16,755 nucleotides of DNA from JBHEKP01 sp041859375 (GCA_041859375.1 JBHEKP010000157.1:1-16755), one strand, 5' to 3'. Shown: positions 1 to 7,831, numbered from the stretch's first letter. The notes: generated by a model not told the origin, from the sequence alone. A program made the numbers and translations.

Positions 1-121
1 TGGTGACGCGGGCGCGGACGATGTACCGCTGCACGTTGGGCACCACAATCGCCGCGAGGATTGAGATGATTGCCATGACCACGAGCAGTTCGACGAGGGT
101 GAATCCCTGCCTTCTCTTCAT
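1..121 (-). CDS. Type IV prepilin / pseudopilin, N-terminal part (GspG- or PilA-like), cut by window edge
   Basis: Reading leftwards from the ATG at 121-119, the first 40 codons give a classic class-III (type IV) signal: a short basic leader (MKRRQG), the prepilin peptidase site G|FTLVELLVV with Glu at mature position +5, and a hydrophobic alpha1 helix ending ILAAIVVPN. By family knowledge, PilD cleaves after the Gly and the subunit is built into a pilus or pseudopilus from the inner membrane. The stretch VVPNVQRYIVRARVT resembles the major pseudopilin GspG more than PilA, but the C-terminal part needed to decide is outside the window. A strong Shine-Dalgarno site (GGAGG, 134-130) lies 8 bases before the ATG. 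The gene is the last visible member of the pilus/secretion operon, 86 bases after gspF/pilC. No other start fits. The prepilin class is near certain; the exact subunit is not. Confidence 0.93.
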   Translation of the reverse strand, partial: MKRRQGFTLVELLVVMAIISILAAIVVPNVQRYIVRARVT

Positions 122-140
122 TTTTCGGTCCTCCGTTCAC

Positions 141-153
141 CCCCTCTCAGGGG
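141..153 (-). promoter_or_regulatory. Small GC hairpin just upstream of the prepilin ribosome-binding site
   Basis: On the minus strand CCCCT-GAG-AGGGG forms a five-base-pair stem with a three-base loop. It ends 6 bases before the GGAGG of the prepilin gene, inside the 86-base gap after gspF. No U-run follows, so it is not a standard terminator. It could be an mRNA processing or stabilising hairpin that lets the pilin be expressed at a different level from the motor genes. That role is inference. Confidence 0.3.
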
Positions 154-207
154 CACTTGTTAAAATTCCGGAATCCTATCCTGTTCCAATTGTACCCGTT
201 TTTTTGC

Positions 208-1446
208 TCACGTGCCGCTGATCTGGTCGCCCAGGGTGAAAATGGGCAGATACAGGGACACGACGATGAACCCGATGATACCGCCCAGCACGATGATGAT
301 GGCCGGTTCCAGCAGGGAAAGCATGGCCTCCACGGCCACCTCCACCTCGTTGTCGTAGATGTCGGCCACCTTCATGAGCATGGCGTCGAGGCTGCCGGTC
401 TCCTCGCCCACGTCAATCATGTTGACCACCATGGGCGGGAACACCTTGCTCTTGTCCAGGGGCGCGGCGATGGTGTCGCCCTCCTTCACGCTCTCGTGGA
501 CCATGTCCACGGCGTTCTGGACCACCTCGTTGCTGATGGTGTCGCGCGTGATCTTCAGCGCCTGGAGGATCGGCACGCCGGAGGTGATGAGCGTGCCCAG
601 GGTGCGGGCGAAGCGCGCCACGGACACCTTGGTGATGAGGTCGCCGATGAGGGGCACCTTCAGGATGACCCGGTCGAAGACGCGCTTCACCGTCTTGGAC
701 TTGCTGAGCACCTTGATCCCGATGATGATCCAGCAGACGATGCTCAGCATGAGCCACCACTTGTAGAACATCACGTCGCCCGCCGCCATGAGCACGCGCG
801 TGGGCGCGGGCAGCTCGCCGCCGAATTCCTTGAAGATGTCGGCGAACACGGGCACCACCTTGATCAGCAGGAAGCACACAATCGCCGTGGCGATCAGGAT
901 GACCGCGATGGGGTAGATCAGCGCGCCCTTGACGCGCCGCTTCAGCGCCTCGCGGCGCTCCATGAAGGTGGCGATGCGCTGGAGCACCACCTCGAGCATG
1001 CCGCCCACCTCGCCCGCGCGCACCATGTTCACGTAAAGGCGGTCGAACTGCTTGGGGTGCTTGGCGAGGCCCTCGGCGAAGGTGGAGCCGGACTGGATGT
1101 CCGCGAATATCTCCCGAAGGATGTCCCGCAGCTTGCTCGGCTTGAGCTGGGTGATGAGCACGTTCAGGCTGCGCAGCAGCGGCAGGCCCGCGTCAATCAG
1201 CGTGGAGAGCTGGCGCGTCATGACCACCAGCTCCTTCGTCTTCACGCCGCCGAAGTAGAGCTCGTCCAGCCCGCGCTTTTTCCGCGCCGCGCGCCGCTCG
1301 TCCGCGCGCGTGGCCTCGCGGATGTTCGTGGGGTACAGGTTCAGCGAGCGGATGTCGTTGATCGCCAGGGCCTGGCTGTCGGCCTGGATGATGCCGAAAA
1401 CCTGCTTGCCCTCCTTGTTGAGCGCGAAGTATGCGAATTTTGGCAT
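208..1446 (-). CDS. gspF: Type II secretion / type IV pilus inner-membrane platform protein GspF/PilC
   Basis: This 412-residue protein has the full length of the GspF/PilC/MshG family, the polytopic platform protein that couples the cytoplasmic ATPase to pilin extraction and assembly. It has two tandem GspF domains, roughly residues 70-194 and 274-396. The first contains LSTLIDAGLPLLRSL and the matching element in the second is LGTLITSGVPILQAL; each is followed by a V/RAGEVGGM or VGEETGSL motif. Hydrophobic membrane segments lie at about 176-199, 230-247 and 381-403. The N-terminal MPKFAYFALNKEGKQVFG is the usual cytoplasmic beta segment of the family. The ATG at 1446 has AGGAGA 8 bases upstream, and that Shine-Dalgarno overlaps the stop codon of the preceding gspE, suggesting translational coupling. 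From sequence alone it is not possible to say whether it serves a T2SS or a type IV pilus. With pilT in the operon, pilC is an equally valid name. Confidence 0.95.
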   Translation of the reverse strand: MPKFAYFALNKEGKQVFGIIQADSQALAINDIRSLNLYPTNIREATRADERRAARKKRGLDELYFGGVKTKELVVMTRQLSTLIDAGLPLLRSLNVLITQLKPSKLRDILREIFADIQSGSTFAEGLAKHPKQFDRLYVNMVRAGEVGGMLEVVLQRIATFMERREALKRRVKGALIYPIAVILIATAIVCFLLIKVVPVFADIFKEFGGELPAPTRVLMAAGDVMFYKWWLMLSIVCWIIIGIKVLSKSKTVKRVFDRVILKVPLIGDLITKVSVARFARTLGTLITSGVPILQALKITRDTISNEVVQNAVDMVHESVKEGDTIAAPLDKSKVFPPMVVNMIDVGEETGSLDAMLMKVADIYDNEVEVAVEAMLSLLEPAIIIVLGGIIGFIVVSLYLPIFTLGDQISGT

Positions 1447-1458
1447 GGCGCGGCTCTC

Positions 1459-3207
1459 CTAGTCCTCGTAAAGGTCCGTGTGGTCCATGATTTCCTCGGC
1501 GCTGGTGATGCCCTGGGCGCACTTGAGCATGCCCTGCTCGCGCAGGACCAGCATGCCCTGCTTGCGCCTGGCGTGGCGGCGCAGGTCGATGGCCATGGCG
1601 CGGTCGAGAATCAGCTCGCGCACGGTCTCGTCCACCTGCATGAACTCGTACAGGCCCGTGCGGCCCATGTAGCCGACGCGGTCGCACGCCGGGCAGCCCT
1701 TCGGGCGGAACAGGCGCAGCTTGGGGTCGCCCCGCCAGGCGGGCGGGATGCCCAGCCGGTCCATCTCGTCGGTCTCGGGGCGGTAGGCCTCGCGGCAGTG
1801 GCGGCAGAGCGCGCGCACCAGCCGCTGCGCCAGCACCCCCTCCAGCGACGCGGTGATCAGGAAGGGCTCCACGTCCATGTCGAGCAGGCGCGTGATCGTC
1901 TCGGGCGCGCTGTTCGTGTGGAGCGTGCTCAGCACCAGGTGGCCCGTGAGCGACGCCTCCACGGCGATCTGCGCCGTCTCAAGGTCGCGGATTTCGCCGA
2001 CCATCACGATGTCCGGGTCCTGGCGCAGGATGGAGCGCAGGCACGCCGCGAAGGTGAGCCCGATCTCCTCCTGCACCTGGCACTGGATCAGGCGCTCGAT
2101 CTGGAGCTCCACCGGGTCCTCCGTGGTGATGATCTTCACCTCGGGCGTGTTGAGCACGTTCAGGCACGCGTAGAGCGTGGTGGTCTTGCCCGAACCCGTC
2201 GGGCCCGTCACCAGGATGATGCCGTTCGGCTTCTTGATCGCGTTGTTGACCTGCTTGAACACCTTGTCGCTCAGGCCGAGCTGCGCAAGGTCAATCTTGA
2301 CCGCCGTGCGGTCCAGGATGCGCATCACCACGCACTCGCCGTACAGCGTGGGAAGCGTGGCGACGCGCACGTCGATGATGCTGTCGCCGATTTTCAGCTC
2401 GATCCGCGCGTCCTGCGGCAGGCGGCGCTCGCCGATGTCCATGCTGCAGATGACCTTCAGGCGCGACACGATGGCGATGGACGCCGCCTTGGGCGGGTGC
2501 ACCACCTCGTGGAGCAGGCCGTCCACGCGGATGCGGACGCGGAAGTCCTCCTCGTACACCTCGAAGTGGATGTCGGAGGCGCGCTTCTGCACCGCCGTCA
2601 GGAATATCAGGTTGACTATCTTGATCACCTCGGGCTGCTGCGCCAGCTCGATGAGGTTGTCGGTGTCGCCGATGACCTCCTGCAGGCCCATCTCGTCCAG
2701 GCTCAGCTCCGCGTCGCCCACCCGCTCGCGCAGGTCGTCCAGCATCTTCCCGATGGACTCGGTCTCGTAGGCGTAGTTCTTCTTCCACGCCGCCTGAACG
2801 TCCTCGGGGTTGCTCACCGCGCCGCGCACGTCCATCCCCGTGATCTGCTGGAGATCGTCCAGAATCTGGAGGTTCAGCGGGTCCGCCATCGCCACCACCA
2901 GCGCGCCGTCGCGGATCCGGATCGGGATCACGCTGTAGAACTGGGCCACGTCGCCCGTGAGCATGCGCAGCACGTCGTCCGCGATGTTGAGCTTCGTCAG
3001 CTCCACCCGCTCCATGCCCTGCTGCACGCCCAGGGCCTCGATGATGTCCTGCTCCTTGCAGTGGCCCAGCGACACGAGGATGCGGCCCAGCATGTCGCCC
3101 GTGAGCCGCTGCCGCTGCAGCGCCTCGTCCAGCTGGATGGGCGTGATGAGGCCCTGGTCGACCAGGATGTCGCCTATCTGCCTGTTTGTGCGCATTGCCA
3201 CCGCCAT
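1459..3207 (-). CDS. gspE: GspE/PilB-type secretion/pilus assembly ATPase (second copy, next to gspF)
   Basis: The 582-residue protein is a hexameric AAA-like assembly ATPase of the GspE/PilB family that powers pilin or pseudopilus extension from the cytoplasmic face. Residues about 8-140 form a MshEN/T2SSE_N-type N-terminal domain with two tandem motifs of the form G-x-x-L-V-x-x-G followed by L-x-x-A-L. The core then shows Walker A GPTGSGKT (335-342), an Asp box TTEDPVEL (361-368), Walker B DPDIVMVGEIRD (397-408), and a His box TGHLVLSTLHTN (421-432). A zinc-type tetracysteine is formed by C468/C471 and C505/C508. The Asp box has Leu where Tyr is commonest. The start is slightly uncertain. 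ATG 3207 has AGGGA only 3 bases away and an AGGAGG 15 bases away that overlaps the pilT stop; an in-frame ATG at 3195 would give MRTNRQ. The stop is 12 bases before gspF, so this is the ATPase most closely paired with that platform protein. Confidence 0.95.
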   Translation of the reverse strand: MAVAMRTNRQIGDILVDQGLITPIQLDEALQRQRLTGDMLGRILVSLGHCKEQDIIEALGVQQGMERVELTKLNIADDVLRMLTGDVAQFYSVIPIRIRDGALVVAMADPLNLQILDDLQQITGMDVRGAVSNPEDVQAAWKKNYAYETESIGKMLDDLRERVGDAELSLDEMGLQEVIGDTDNLIELAQQPEVIKIVNLIFLTAVQKRASDIHFEVYEEDFRVRIRVDGLLHEVVHPPKAASIAIVSRLKVICSMDIGERRLPQDARIELKIGDSIIDVRVATLPTLYGECVVMRILDRTAVKIDLAQLGLSDKVFKQVNNAIKKPNGIILVTGPTGSGKTTTLYACLNVLNTPEVKIITTEDPVELQIERLIQCQVQEEIGLTFAACLRSILRQDPDIVMVGEIRDLETAQIAVEASLTGHLVLSTLHTNSAPETITRLLDMDVEPFLITASLEGVLAQRLVRALCRHCREAYRPETDEMDRLGIPPAWRGDPKLRLFRPKGCPACDRVGYMGRTGLYEFMQVDETVRELILDRAMAIDLRRHARRKQGMLVLREQGMLKCAQGITSAEEIMDHTDLYED

Positions 3208-3227
3208 GCTTCCCTAGGGGCGCCTCC

Positions 3228-4334
3228 TCATCCGCCGGCGCCGGGCCGCTGGCCCGGGCCCTCCTCAAGGTTGAACGCCTTCGCCTGCTGCGCGAACTCC
3301 TCGGCCATCTGCGCCTTGGACACGCAGTCCTCGTACTTGCACACGCCCTTGCGGTACAGCATCAGCAGGTGCTCGTCAAGCAGGTTCATCCCGTACTTGT
3401 GGCCCGTCTGGATCGCCGACGTGATGCGGTAGGACTTGTTCTCGCGGATCAGGTTCTGGATGGCCGGCGTCGCGATCATGATCTCGAAGGCCGCCACGCG
3501 GCCGAAACCGCTCTTGCGCGGCACCAGCGCCTGCGATATCACCGACTTCAGGTTGCCCGCGAGCTGCGTGCGGATCTGCTCCTGCTGGTTCGTGGGGAAC
3601 GCGTCCACGATGCGGTCAATCGTGCGCACCGCGCCCGTGGTGTGAAGCGTGCCGAACACCAGGTGGCCCGTTTCCGCCGCCGTCACCGCCGCCTCAATCG
3701 TCTCAAGGTCGCGCATTTCGCCCACCAGAATCACGTCCGGGTCCTGGCGCAGCGCGCGCCGCAGCGCCTCCGCGAAACTCGGCACGTCCACCCCCACCTC
3801 GCGCTGCGTGATGATGCTCTTCTTGTGGTTGTGGTAGTACTCGATGGGATCCTCAATCGTGATGATGTGGTGGTCGAAGCTGTCGTTCAGCCAGTCAATC
3901 ATCGTCGCCAGCGACGTGGACTTGCCCGAACCCGTCGGGCCCGTCACCAGAATCAGCCCGCGCGGCTGGTTGATCACCTGCTTCAGCCCCTCCGGAAGGC
4001 CGATCTCCTCGAAGGTCATGATCTTGCGCGGAATCAGGCGCAGCACCAGGCCCACGTAGCCGCGCTGCTTGAAGATGGACACGCGGAAGCGCGCCACGTC
4101 CTCGAAGGCGAAGCCGAAGTCCGCGCCGCCCACCTCCTGCAGCTCCTGCTGGTTGTCCACCGACGCGATGCTCTTCATCAGGCGCTCGGTGTCCTCGCCC
4201 GTCAGCGGGTTGTCCCCGAAATACTGAAGATGCCCGTGCACGCGGCCCACCGGCGGATCGTCCACCGCCAGGTGGAGGTCGGATCCGTCGCGGTCGATAA
4301 GCATCCGCAGCAGGCTCACCATTTCATACGCCAT
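3228..4334 (-). CDS. pilT: PilT-type twitching motility / pilus retraction ATPase
   Basis: The protein is 368 residues from the ATG at 4334, the typical PilT length. PilT hexamers depolymerise type IV pili at the inner-membrane base and drive twitching and DNA uptake. Visible motifs are Walker A GPTGSGKS (132-139), Asp box IITIEDPIEY (158-167), Walker B ILVGEMRD (202-209) and His box ETGHLVFGTLHTT (221-233). The PilT signature normally read AIRNLIRE is present as AIQNLIREN (291-299), with one Arg replaced by Gln. There is no MshEN domain and no tetracysteine, which separates it from the two GspE-type neighbours. An upstream in-frame ATG at 4382 lies inside the preceding gene and would add a Pro/Arg-rich tail. 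ATG 4334 is preferred because AAGGAG sits 10 bases upstream and the protein then begins MAYEMVSLLRMLI as in the family. It starts 4 bases after the upstream ATPase stop, so the two are coupled. Confidence 0.95.
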   Translation of the reverse strand: MAYEMVSLLRMLIDRDGSDLHLAVDDPPVGRVHGHLQYFGDNPLTGEDTERLMKSIASVDNQQELQEVGGADFGFAFEDVARFRVSIFKQRGYVGLVLRLIPRKIMTFEEIGLPEGLKQVINQPRGLILVTGPTGSGKSTSLATMIDWLNDSFDHHIITIEDPIEYYHNHKKSIITQREVGVDVPSFAEALRRALRQDPDVILVGEMRDLETIEAAVTAAETGHLVFGTLHTTGAVRTIDRIVDAFPTNQQEQIRTQLAGNLKSVISQALVPRKSGFGRVAAFEIMIATPAIQNLIRENKSYRITSAIQTGHKYGMNLLDEHLLMLYRKGVCKYEDCVSKAQMAEEFAQQAKAFNLEEGPGQRPGAGG

Positions 4335-4338
4335 TGGC

Positions 4339-6219
4339 TCAGTTCTCCTTCGCGCCGGCGGCCCCGGCCCCGGCGGATTCAAGCAAATGCCTCAGCGGCT
4401 CGTCCACGCGCGTGCGCCGGTTCACCTCCTCGATGGTGGTGATGCCCTTGCGCGCCTTCATCCACGCGTCGTCGCGCATCGTGACCATGCCCGAAAGGCG
4501 CGCCGCGCGGCGGATGGCCGTGGCGCTCTCGCCCTGCATGACCAGCCGCCGTATCTCGTCGTTGTTCACCAGCAGCTCGTAGGCCCCCTGCCGCCGCATG
4601 TACCCAGTCTGGTTGCAGTTGTCGCAGCCCGCCCCGTGCCACAGCTCCACCTCGTCCCAGTTCACGTCGAGCTGGAGGCGCTCCCGCTCCTCCTCCGGCG
4701 CCGTGTACCGCTCCTTGCAGCTGTTGCAGATGAGGCGCACCAGGCGCTGCGCCAGAATCGCGCGCACGCCCGAAGCCACCAGGAACGACTTGATCCCGAT
4801 GTCCACAAGGCGCGTGAACGAGCTCGACGTGTCGTTCGTGTGCAGCGTCGAAAACACCAGGTGGCCCGTCAGCGCCGCCTTGATCGCAATCTCCGCCGTC
4901 TCCCGGTCGCGGATTTCGCCCACCATCACGATGTCCGGGTCCTGGCGGAATATGGCGCGCAGCGCCCGCGCGAAGTCCCAGCCGATGTCGTGGTTGATCT
5001 GCACCTGGTTGATGCCGCTCAACTGGTACTCCACCGGGTCCTCCACCGTGATGATCTTCGTGTCCGTCTGGTTCAGGTTGTTCAGCGACGCGTAAAGCGT
5101 CGTCGTCTTGCCCGAACCCGTGGGGCCCGTCACCAGCACCACCCCCGTCGCGTTGTGGAGCAGCGTCTCCCACGTGTGCTGGTGCTCCGCGCAGAATCCG
5201 AGCTGGCCCACGCCCAGCATCAGCCCGCTCTTGTCCAGGATGCGCATCACCACGCTCTCGCCGTACACCGCCGGAAGGGCGCTCACGCGCAGGTCCACCA
5301 CCTTGCCGCCGAGGTTGATCTTGATGCGGCCGTCCTGCGGCACCCGCCGCTCCGAAATGTCCATGCCCGACATGATCTTCAGGCGCGATATGATCGCCGC
5401 CTGCGCGCGCTTCGGCGGCAGCGGCATCTCCTGCATCTCGCCGTCAATCCGGTAGCGCACCTTGATCGACGTCTTCGCAGGCTCGATGTGGATGTCGCTC
5501 GCCCGCAGCCGGAACGCCTCCATGATCATCTGGTGCACGTACTTCACCACCGGGCTGTTGTCGTCCCCCTCGTCCCCCCCGTCGCCCGACATCGCCTTCA
5601 CCGCCTGCTCCGCCGCCTTCCCGTCCATGCTCAGGCTTTCCATGCTCAGCGCGTCGCCGCTCAGTGAATTCAGGCTCGCGAGCGAACCGTCCATCGAGCG
5701 CACGTTCGACATGGAGCTCAGCGAGCTCAGGCTGCTCGCGCTGCTCGCCGACGAGATCATGGACTCCACCGTCTCCTGACGGTGCTTGTAATAATTGCTC
5801 AGCGCGTTGGTCACGTCCTCGGGCGCCGCCAGCGCGGGCTCGACGGGGCGGTCCAGCAGGCGCGACAGGTTGTCCAGCGCGTTGATGTTCGTGGGATCGG
5901 AGGTGGCCACCACCAGCACGTCGCCCCGCTCGTCGATGGGCACCACCTTGTACAGGGTGGCCACGTTGTCCGGAACCAGTTTGATGATGCGCGGCGGAAT
6001 CTCCCGCGTGGAAAGCTCCACCAGCGGGATGCCGAGCTGGTCCGCAAGGCCGTCCGTGATGTGGCTCTTGCTGATATAGCCAAGACGCACCAAAATCTCG
6101 CCGAGTTTTCGGTTGGACATGGTCGTCTGCTGGCGTTTGAGGGCCTCCTCAAGCTGGGCTTGGGTGATGATGCCGCGGTCCACCAAACGCTGGCCGAAAT
6201 AACTGTATGGGGTCTGCAT
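4339..6219 (-). CDS. pilB: PilB/GspE-type pilus assembly ATPase with Ser-rich linker (first gene of operon)
   Basis: This 626-residue protein is a second extension-type ATPase. The N-terminal MshEN/T2SSE_N-type domain (about 5-145) carries two tandem motifs (FGQRLVDRGI and KLGEILVRLGYI). Residues 153-200 form a low-complexity Ser/Met/Leu linker, followed by an acidic patch GDGGDEGDD (212-220). The catalytic part has SDIHIEP (241-247), Walker A GPTGSGKT (365-372), EDPVEYQ (393-399), Walker B DPDIVMVGEIRD (427-438), His box TGHLVFSTLHTN (451-462) and zinc cysteines C498/C501 and C532/C535. An in-frame TTG at 6225 would add two residues, but ATG 6219 is preferred because AGAGG lies 9 bases upstream. 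It heads the operon under the promoter at 6246-6274. It differs clearly from the downstream gspE in the linker, so it is an old paralogue and not a fresh duplication. The pilB name is chosen for its pairing with pilT and is interchangeable with gspE. Confidence 0.93.
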   Translation of the reverse strand: MQTPYSYFGQRLVDRGIITQAQLEEALKRQQTTMSNRKLGEILVRLGYISKSHITDGLADQLGIPLVELSTREIPPRIIKLVPDNVATLYKVVPIDERGDVLVVATSDPTNINALDNLSRLLDRPVEPALAAPEDVTNALSNYYKHRQETVESMISSASSASSLSSLSSMSNVRSMDGSLASLNSLSGDALSMESLSMDGKAAEQAVKAMSGDGGDEGDDNSPVVKYVHQMIMEAFRLRASDIHIEPAKTSIKVRYRIDGEMQEMPLPPKRAQAAIISRLKIMSGMDISERRVPQDGRIKINLGGKVVDLRVSALPAVYGESVVMRILDKSGLMLGVGQLGFCAEHQHTWETLLHNATGVVLVTGPTGSGKTTTLYASLNNLNQTDTKIITVEDPVEYQLSGINQVQINHDIGWDFARALRAIFRQDPDIVMVGEIRDRETAEIAIKAALTGHLVFSTLHTNDTSSSFTRLVDIGIKSFLVASGVRAILAQRLVRLICNSCKERYTAPEEERERLQLDVNWDEVELWHGAGCDNCNQTGYMRRQGAYELLVNNDEIRRLVMQGESATAIRRAARLSGMVTMRDDAWMKARKGITTIEEVNRRTRVDEPLRHLLESAGAGAAGAKEN

Positions 6220-6245
6220 GCGCAACTACCTCTGGATCACGTTAA

Positions 6246-6274
6246 ACTTTACCAGAGACCGGCAAATTTGTCAA
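6246..6274 (-). promoter_or_regulatory. Sigma70-type promoter of the pilB-pilT-gspE-gspF-pilin operon
   Basis: Reading leftwards there is a perfect -35 TTGACA (6274-6269), a 17-base spacer and a -10 TAAAGT (6251-6246, four of six consensus bases). The predicted start of transcription is near 6239, giving a leader of about 20 bases that contains the AGAGG ribosome-binding site. This is the best promoter on the minus strand of the window and is placed exactly ahead of the first operon gene. Confidence 0.75.
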
Positions 6275-6513
6275 TGTAAATAGTGCGAATGCATGATGAT
6301 ACAGTTAGAGTTATGAACCTTTTTGTCAATAGTATTCCTTTTCAATTACCCCGCCGACATGCGGACACACACCCACACCTCCGGCGCGCACGGCTCCGGT
6401 CCGGCATTTCACACGCACAATACTAACCAATAAAGGGTATTTTTGCCAAATGAAACGGACAAGTCAAATTATCGGGGGGCAAATAACCGGCCTCCCCTCC
6501 CCCGCAGCGGCAA
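6275..6513. other. AT-richer spacer between the pilus operon promoter and the upstream gene
   Basis: No coding region is supported here. A second TTGACA on the minus strand at 6329-6324 lies 55 bases from the operon -35, but no acceptable -10 follows at normal spacing. On the minus strand just after the upstream gene's stop, CGGGGG and CCCCCG could pair across a 19-base loop, but no T-run follows, so no terminator is called. The rest shows no recognisable site and no remnant of a nuclease domain in any frame. Confidence 0.5.
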
Positions 6514-7761
6514 TTACTCCCCGCTGTGGAATATGCCGCCGATTTGCTCAAAGGATTCGGCGGGGGGGGTGTGCGCCAAATCCAGGGACATAAACGCATC
6601 CCTGCCTGTTTCAATGGTCAGCACGCAGGAGGGCGGGGCCCCGCTGTTCGGCTGCTCGTCCAGGAAAATGTAGCCGTCAAACCGAATCATCTGGATCGCG
6701 CCCGCCTTGTCGCCGGTGAACAGTTCGTAAAGGGAGCGCAGCGGTATTTCATTGAGCAAATCCGCGTACATCACGGTCCGCTGCTCGTCGGTGAGCAGCG
6801 TCTCGCGGAAACTGTCCGTCGCCTCGTTGTATTCGACCGTGTTGAGCCGGGGCAGCACCCGCAGCGGCGGCAGCAGGTATTCCACCAGCAGGCCCTTCTG
6901 CTCGGGGAAATAATCCAGATCGAAGGCCTGGGGCAGGAAATCGGGATAGGGCGACCAGGCAAGCAGCATGTCGCAATAGTCCAGGACGGAATAGGGGTCG
7001 CCAATCATGTAGGCCTGGCGCTTGGCCTCCACCAGCGGCTTGCACTGCTCCCGCTCCAGCATGAATTTCTGGTGGCCGAGGCTCCAGAGGTGCGTCTCCT
7101 GATCATGCCTGTCCTTCAGCACCTTCACCGCATGGCCCCACTGGCGGAGCTGCTCCTGGTGGACCTGGTTGATGCGCTGGCAGATTTCCCCCCATTGCCG
7201 GTGGGCCGCCTCGTATTTCACCATCGCGGCGCGCTCCTTCTCCTCCCGCCGCGATTTGACCACCTTGTCCATCGCGTCAAGCTGGGGAAGATAGGCCTCG
7301 TCCGTGCGCTGCGGCTCCCGCGGCAGGGCGGGCATGGCGGGCTTTGCCGGCCACTGGGGAGACTCCGGGGCCGCAAAGGGATATGCGGGAACTTCTTTCA
7401 GCATGTCCCAGTTGAAGGAGGGCTCCCGCGAAAGCGCCGAGGCAAGCACGGTGCGGAGCGGGGTGATGTCCTCCTGGGCCAGGGCGGTGCGGCTGTCCGC
7501 AATCTTGCGCTTTTGCGAGGGTTTCAGGTCGTCGCGCTTGGCGTTCATCTCCAGGCCAAGACGGCGCTTCCTCAGATCGGTGCGGTATTCCCACTGCGAC
7601 ACCCAGCGCCCAAGCTGGTGCGCCGCCTTGTGCACCACGAACAGGGGCATGTCGCTGGTAATCACCCGGTATTTGTTCAGGGCCGTGAAACGGAGCGGCA
7701 TCCGGTACCGTTCCAGCCCCGAATCACTGCGGAACACCTCAAGTTCTTTTTCATCGTACAT
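6514..7761 (-). CDS. Protein resembling the non-catalytic part of Mrr-type restriction endonucleases, nuclease domain absent
   Basis: No enzyme motif is visible in this 415-residue cytoplasmic protein. Residues 1-110 are charged and helical. At 117-150 comes FNWDMLKE, then a Pro-rich segment (PAKPAMPALPREP). Residues about 160-250 are strongly charged and probably coiled-coil. A compact C-terminal domain follows (265-410) with PQAFDLDYFPEQKGLLVEY, MYADLLNEIPLRSLYELF and a final FDGYIF / LTIETG / MSLDL segment. From family memory, this order matches the region that precedes the Mrr-like nuclease domain in a group of restriction endonuclease-annotated proteins, there usually followed by a nuclease with a D..Q-x-K type centre. 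Here the protein stops at FHSGE soon after that domain. The ATG at 7761 has GGAG 10 bases upstream, and a candidate promoter lies at 7832-7861. It is downstream of thiD on the same strand with 141 bases between. Family assignment is moderate and function unknown. Confidence 0.6.
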   Translation of the reverse strand: MYDEKELEVFRSDSGLERYRMPLRFTALNKYRVITSDMPLFVVHKAAHQLGRWVSQWEYRTDLRKRRLGLEMNAKRDDLKPSQKRKIADSRTALAQEDITPLRTVLASALSREPSFNWDMLKEVPAYPFAAPESPQWPAKPAMPALPREPQRTDEAYLPQLDAMDKVVKSRREEKERAAMVKYEAAHRQWGEICQRINQVHQEQLRQWGHAVKVLKDRHDQETHLWSLGHQKFMLEREQCKPLVEAKRQAYMIGDPYSVLDYCDMLLAWSPYPDFLPQAFDLDYFPEQKGLLVEYLLPPLRVLPRLNTVEYNEATDSFRETLLTDEQRTVMYADLLNEIPLRSLYELFTGDKAGAIQMIRFDGYIFLDEQPNSGAPPSCVLTIETGRDAFMSLDLAHTPPAESFEQIGGIFHSGE

Positions 7762-7831
7762 GGGTTGTCCGCTCCGGCCGCATTGCTGCGGTTGGCGTTA
7801 TATTATTTGCCACCATCTTTGCGACGATGTC

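Noticed and set aside
122..207. A separate promoter for the prepilin gene in the gspF-pilin gap
   Set aside because: TACAAT and TTGGAA are present, but neither has a matching partner hexamer at acceptable spacing.
157..3432. A 1091-codon open frame on the plus strand, and similar long plus-strand frames at 3186-4442, 4387-5667 and 6526-7860
   Set aside because: They lie antisense to gspF, gspE, pilT, pilB and the Mrr-like gene. The translations are His/Arg/Ala/Leu-rich without any domain, as expected for the complement of GC-rich genes.
6324..6329. Second TTGACA on the minus strand upstream of the pilus operon promoter
   Set aside because: No -10 sequence with three or more key matches stands 16 to 18 bases downstream of it.
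6358..6424. A 21-codon minus-strand frame in the spacer upstream of pilB
   Set aside because: It has no Shine-Dalgarno site, an Arg/Cys-rich low-complexity product and no link to a promoter.
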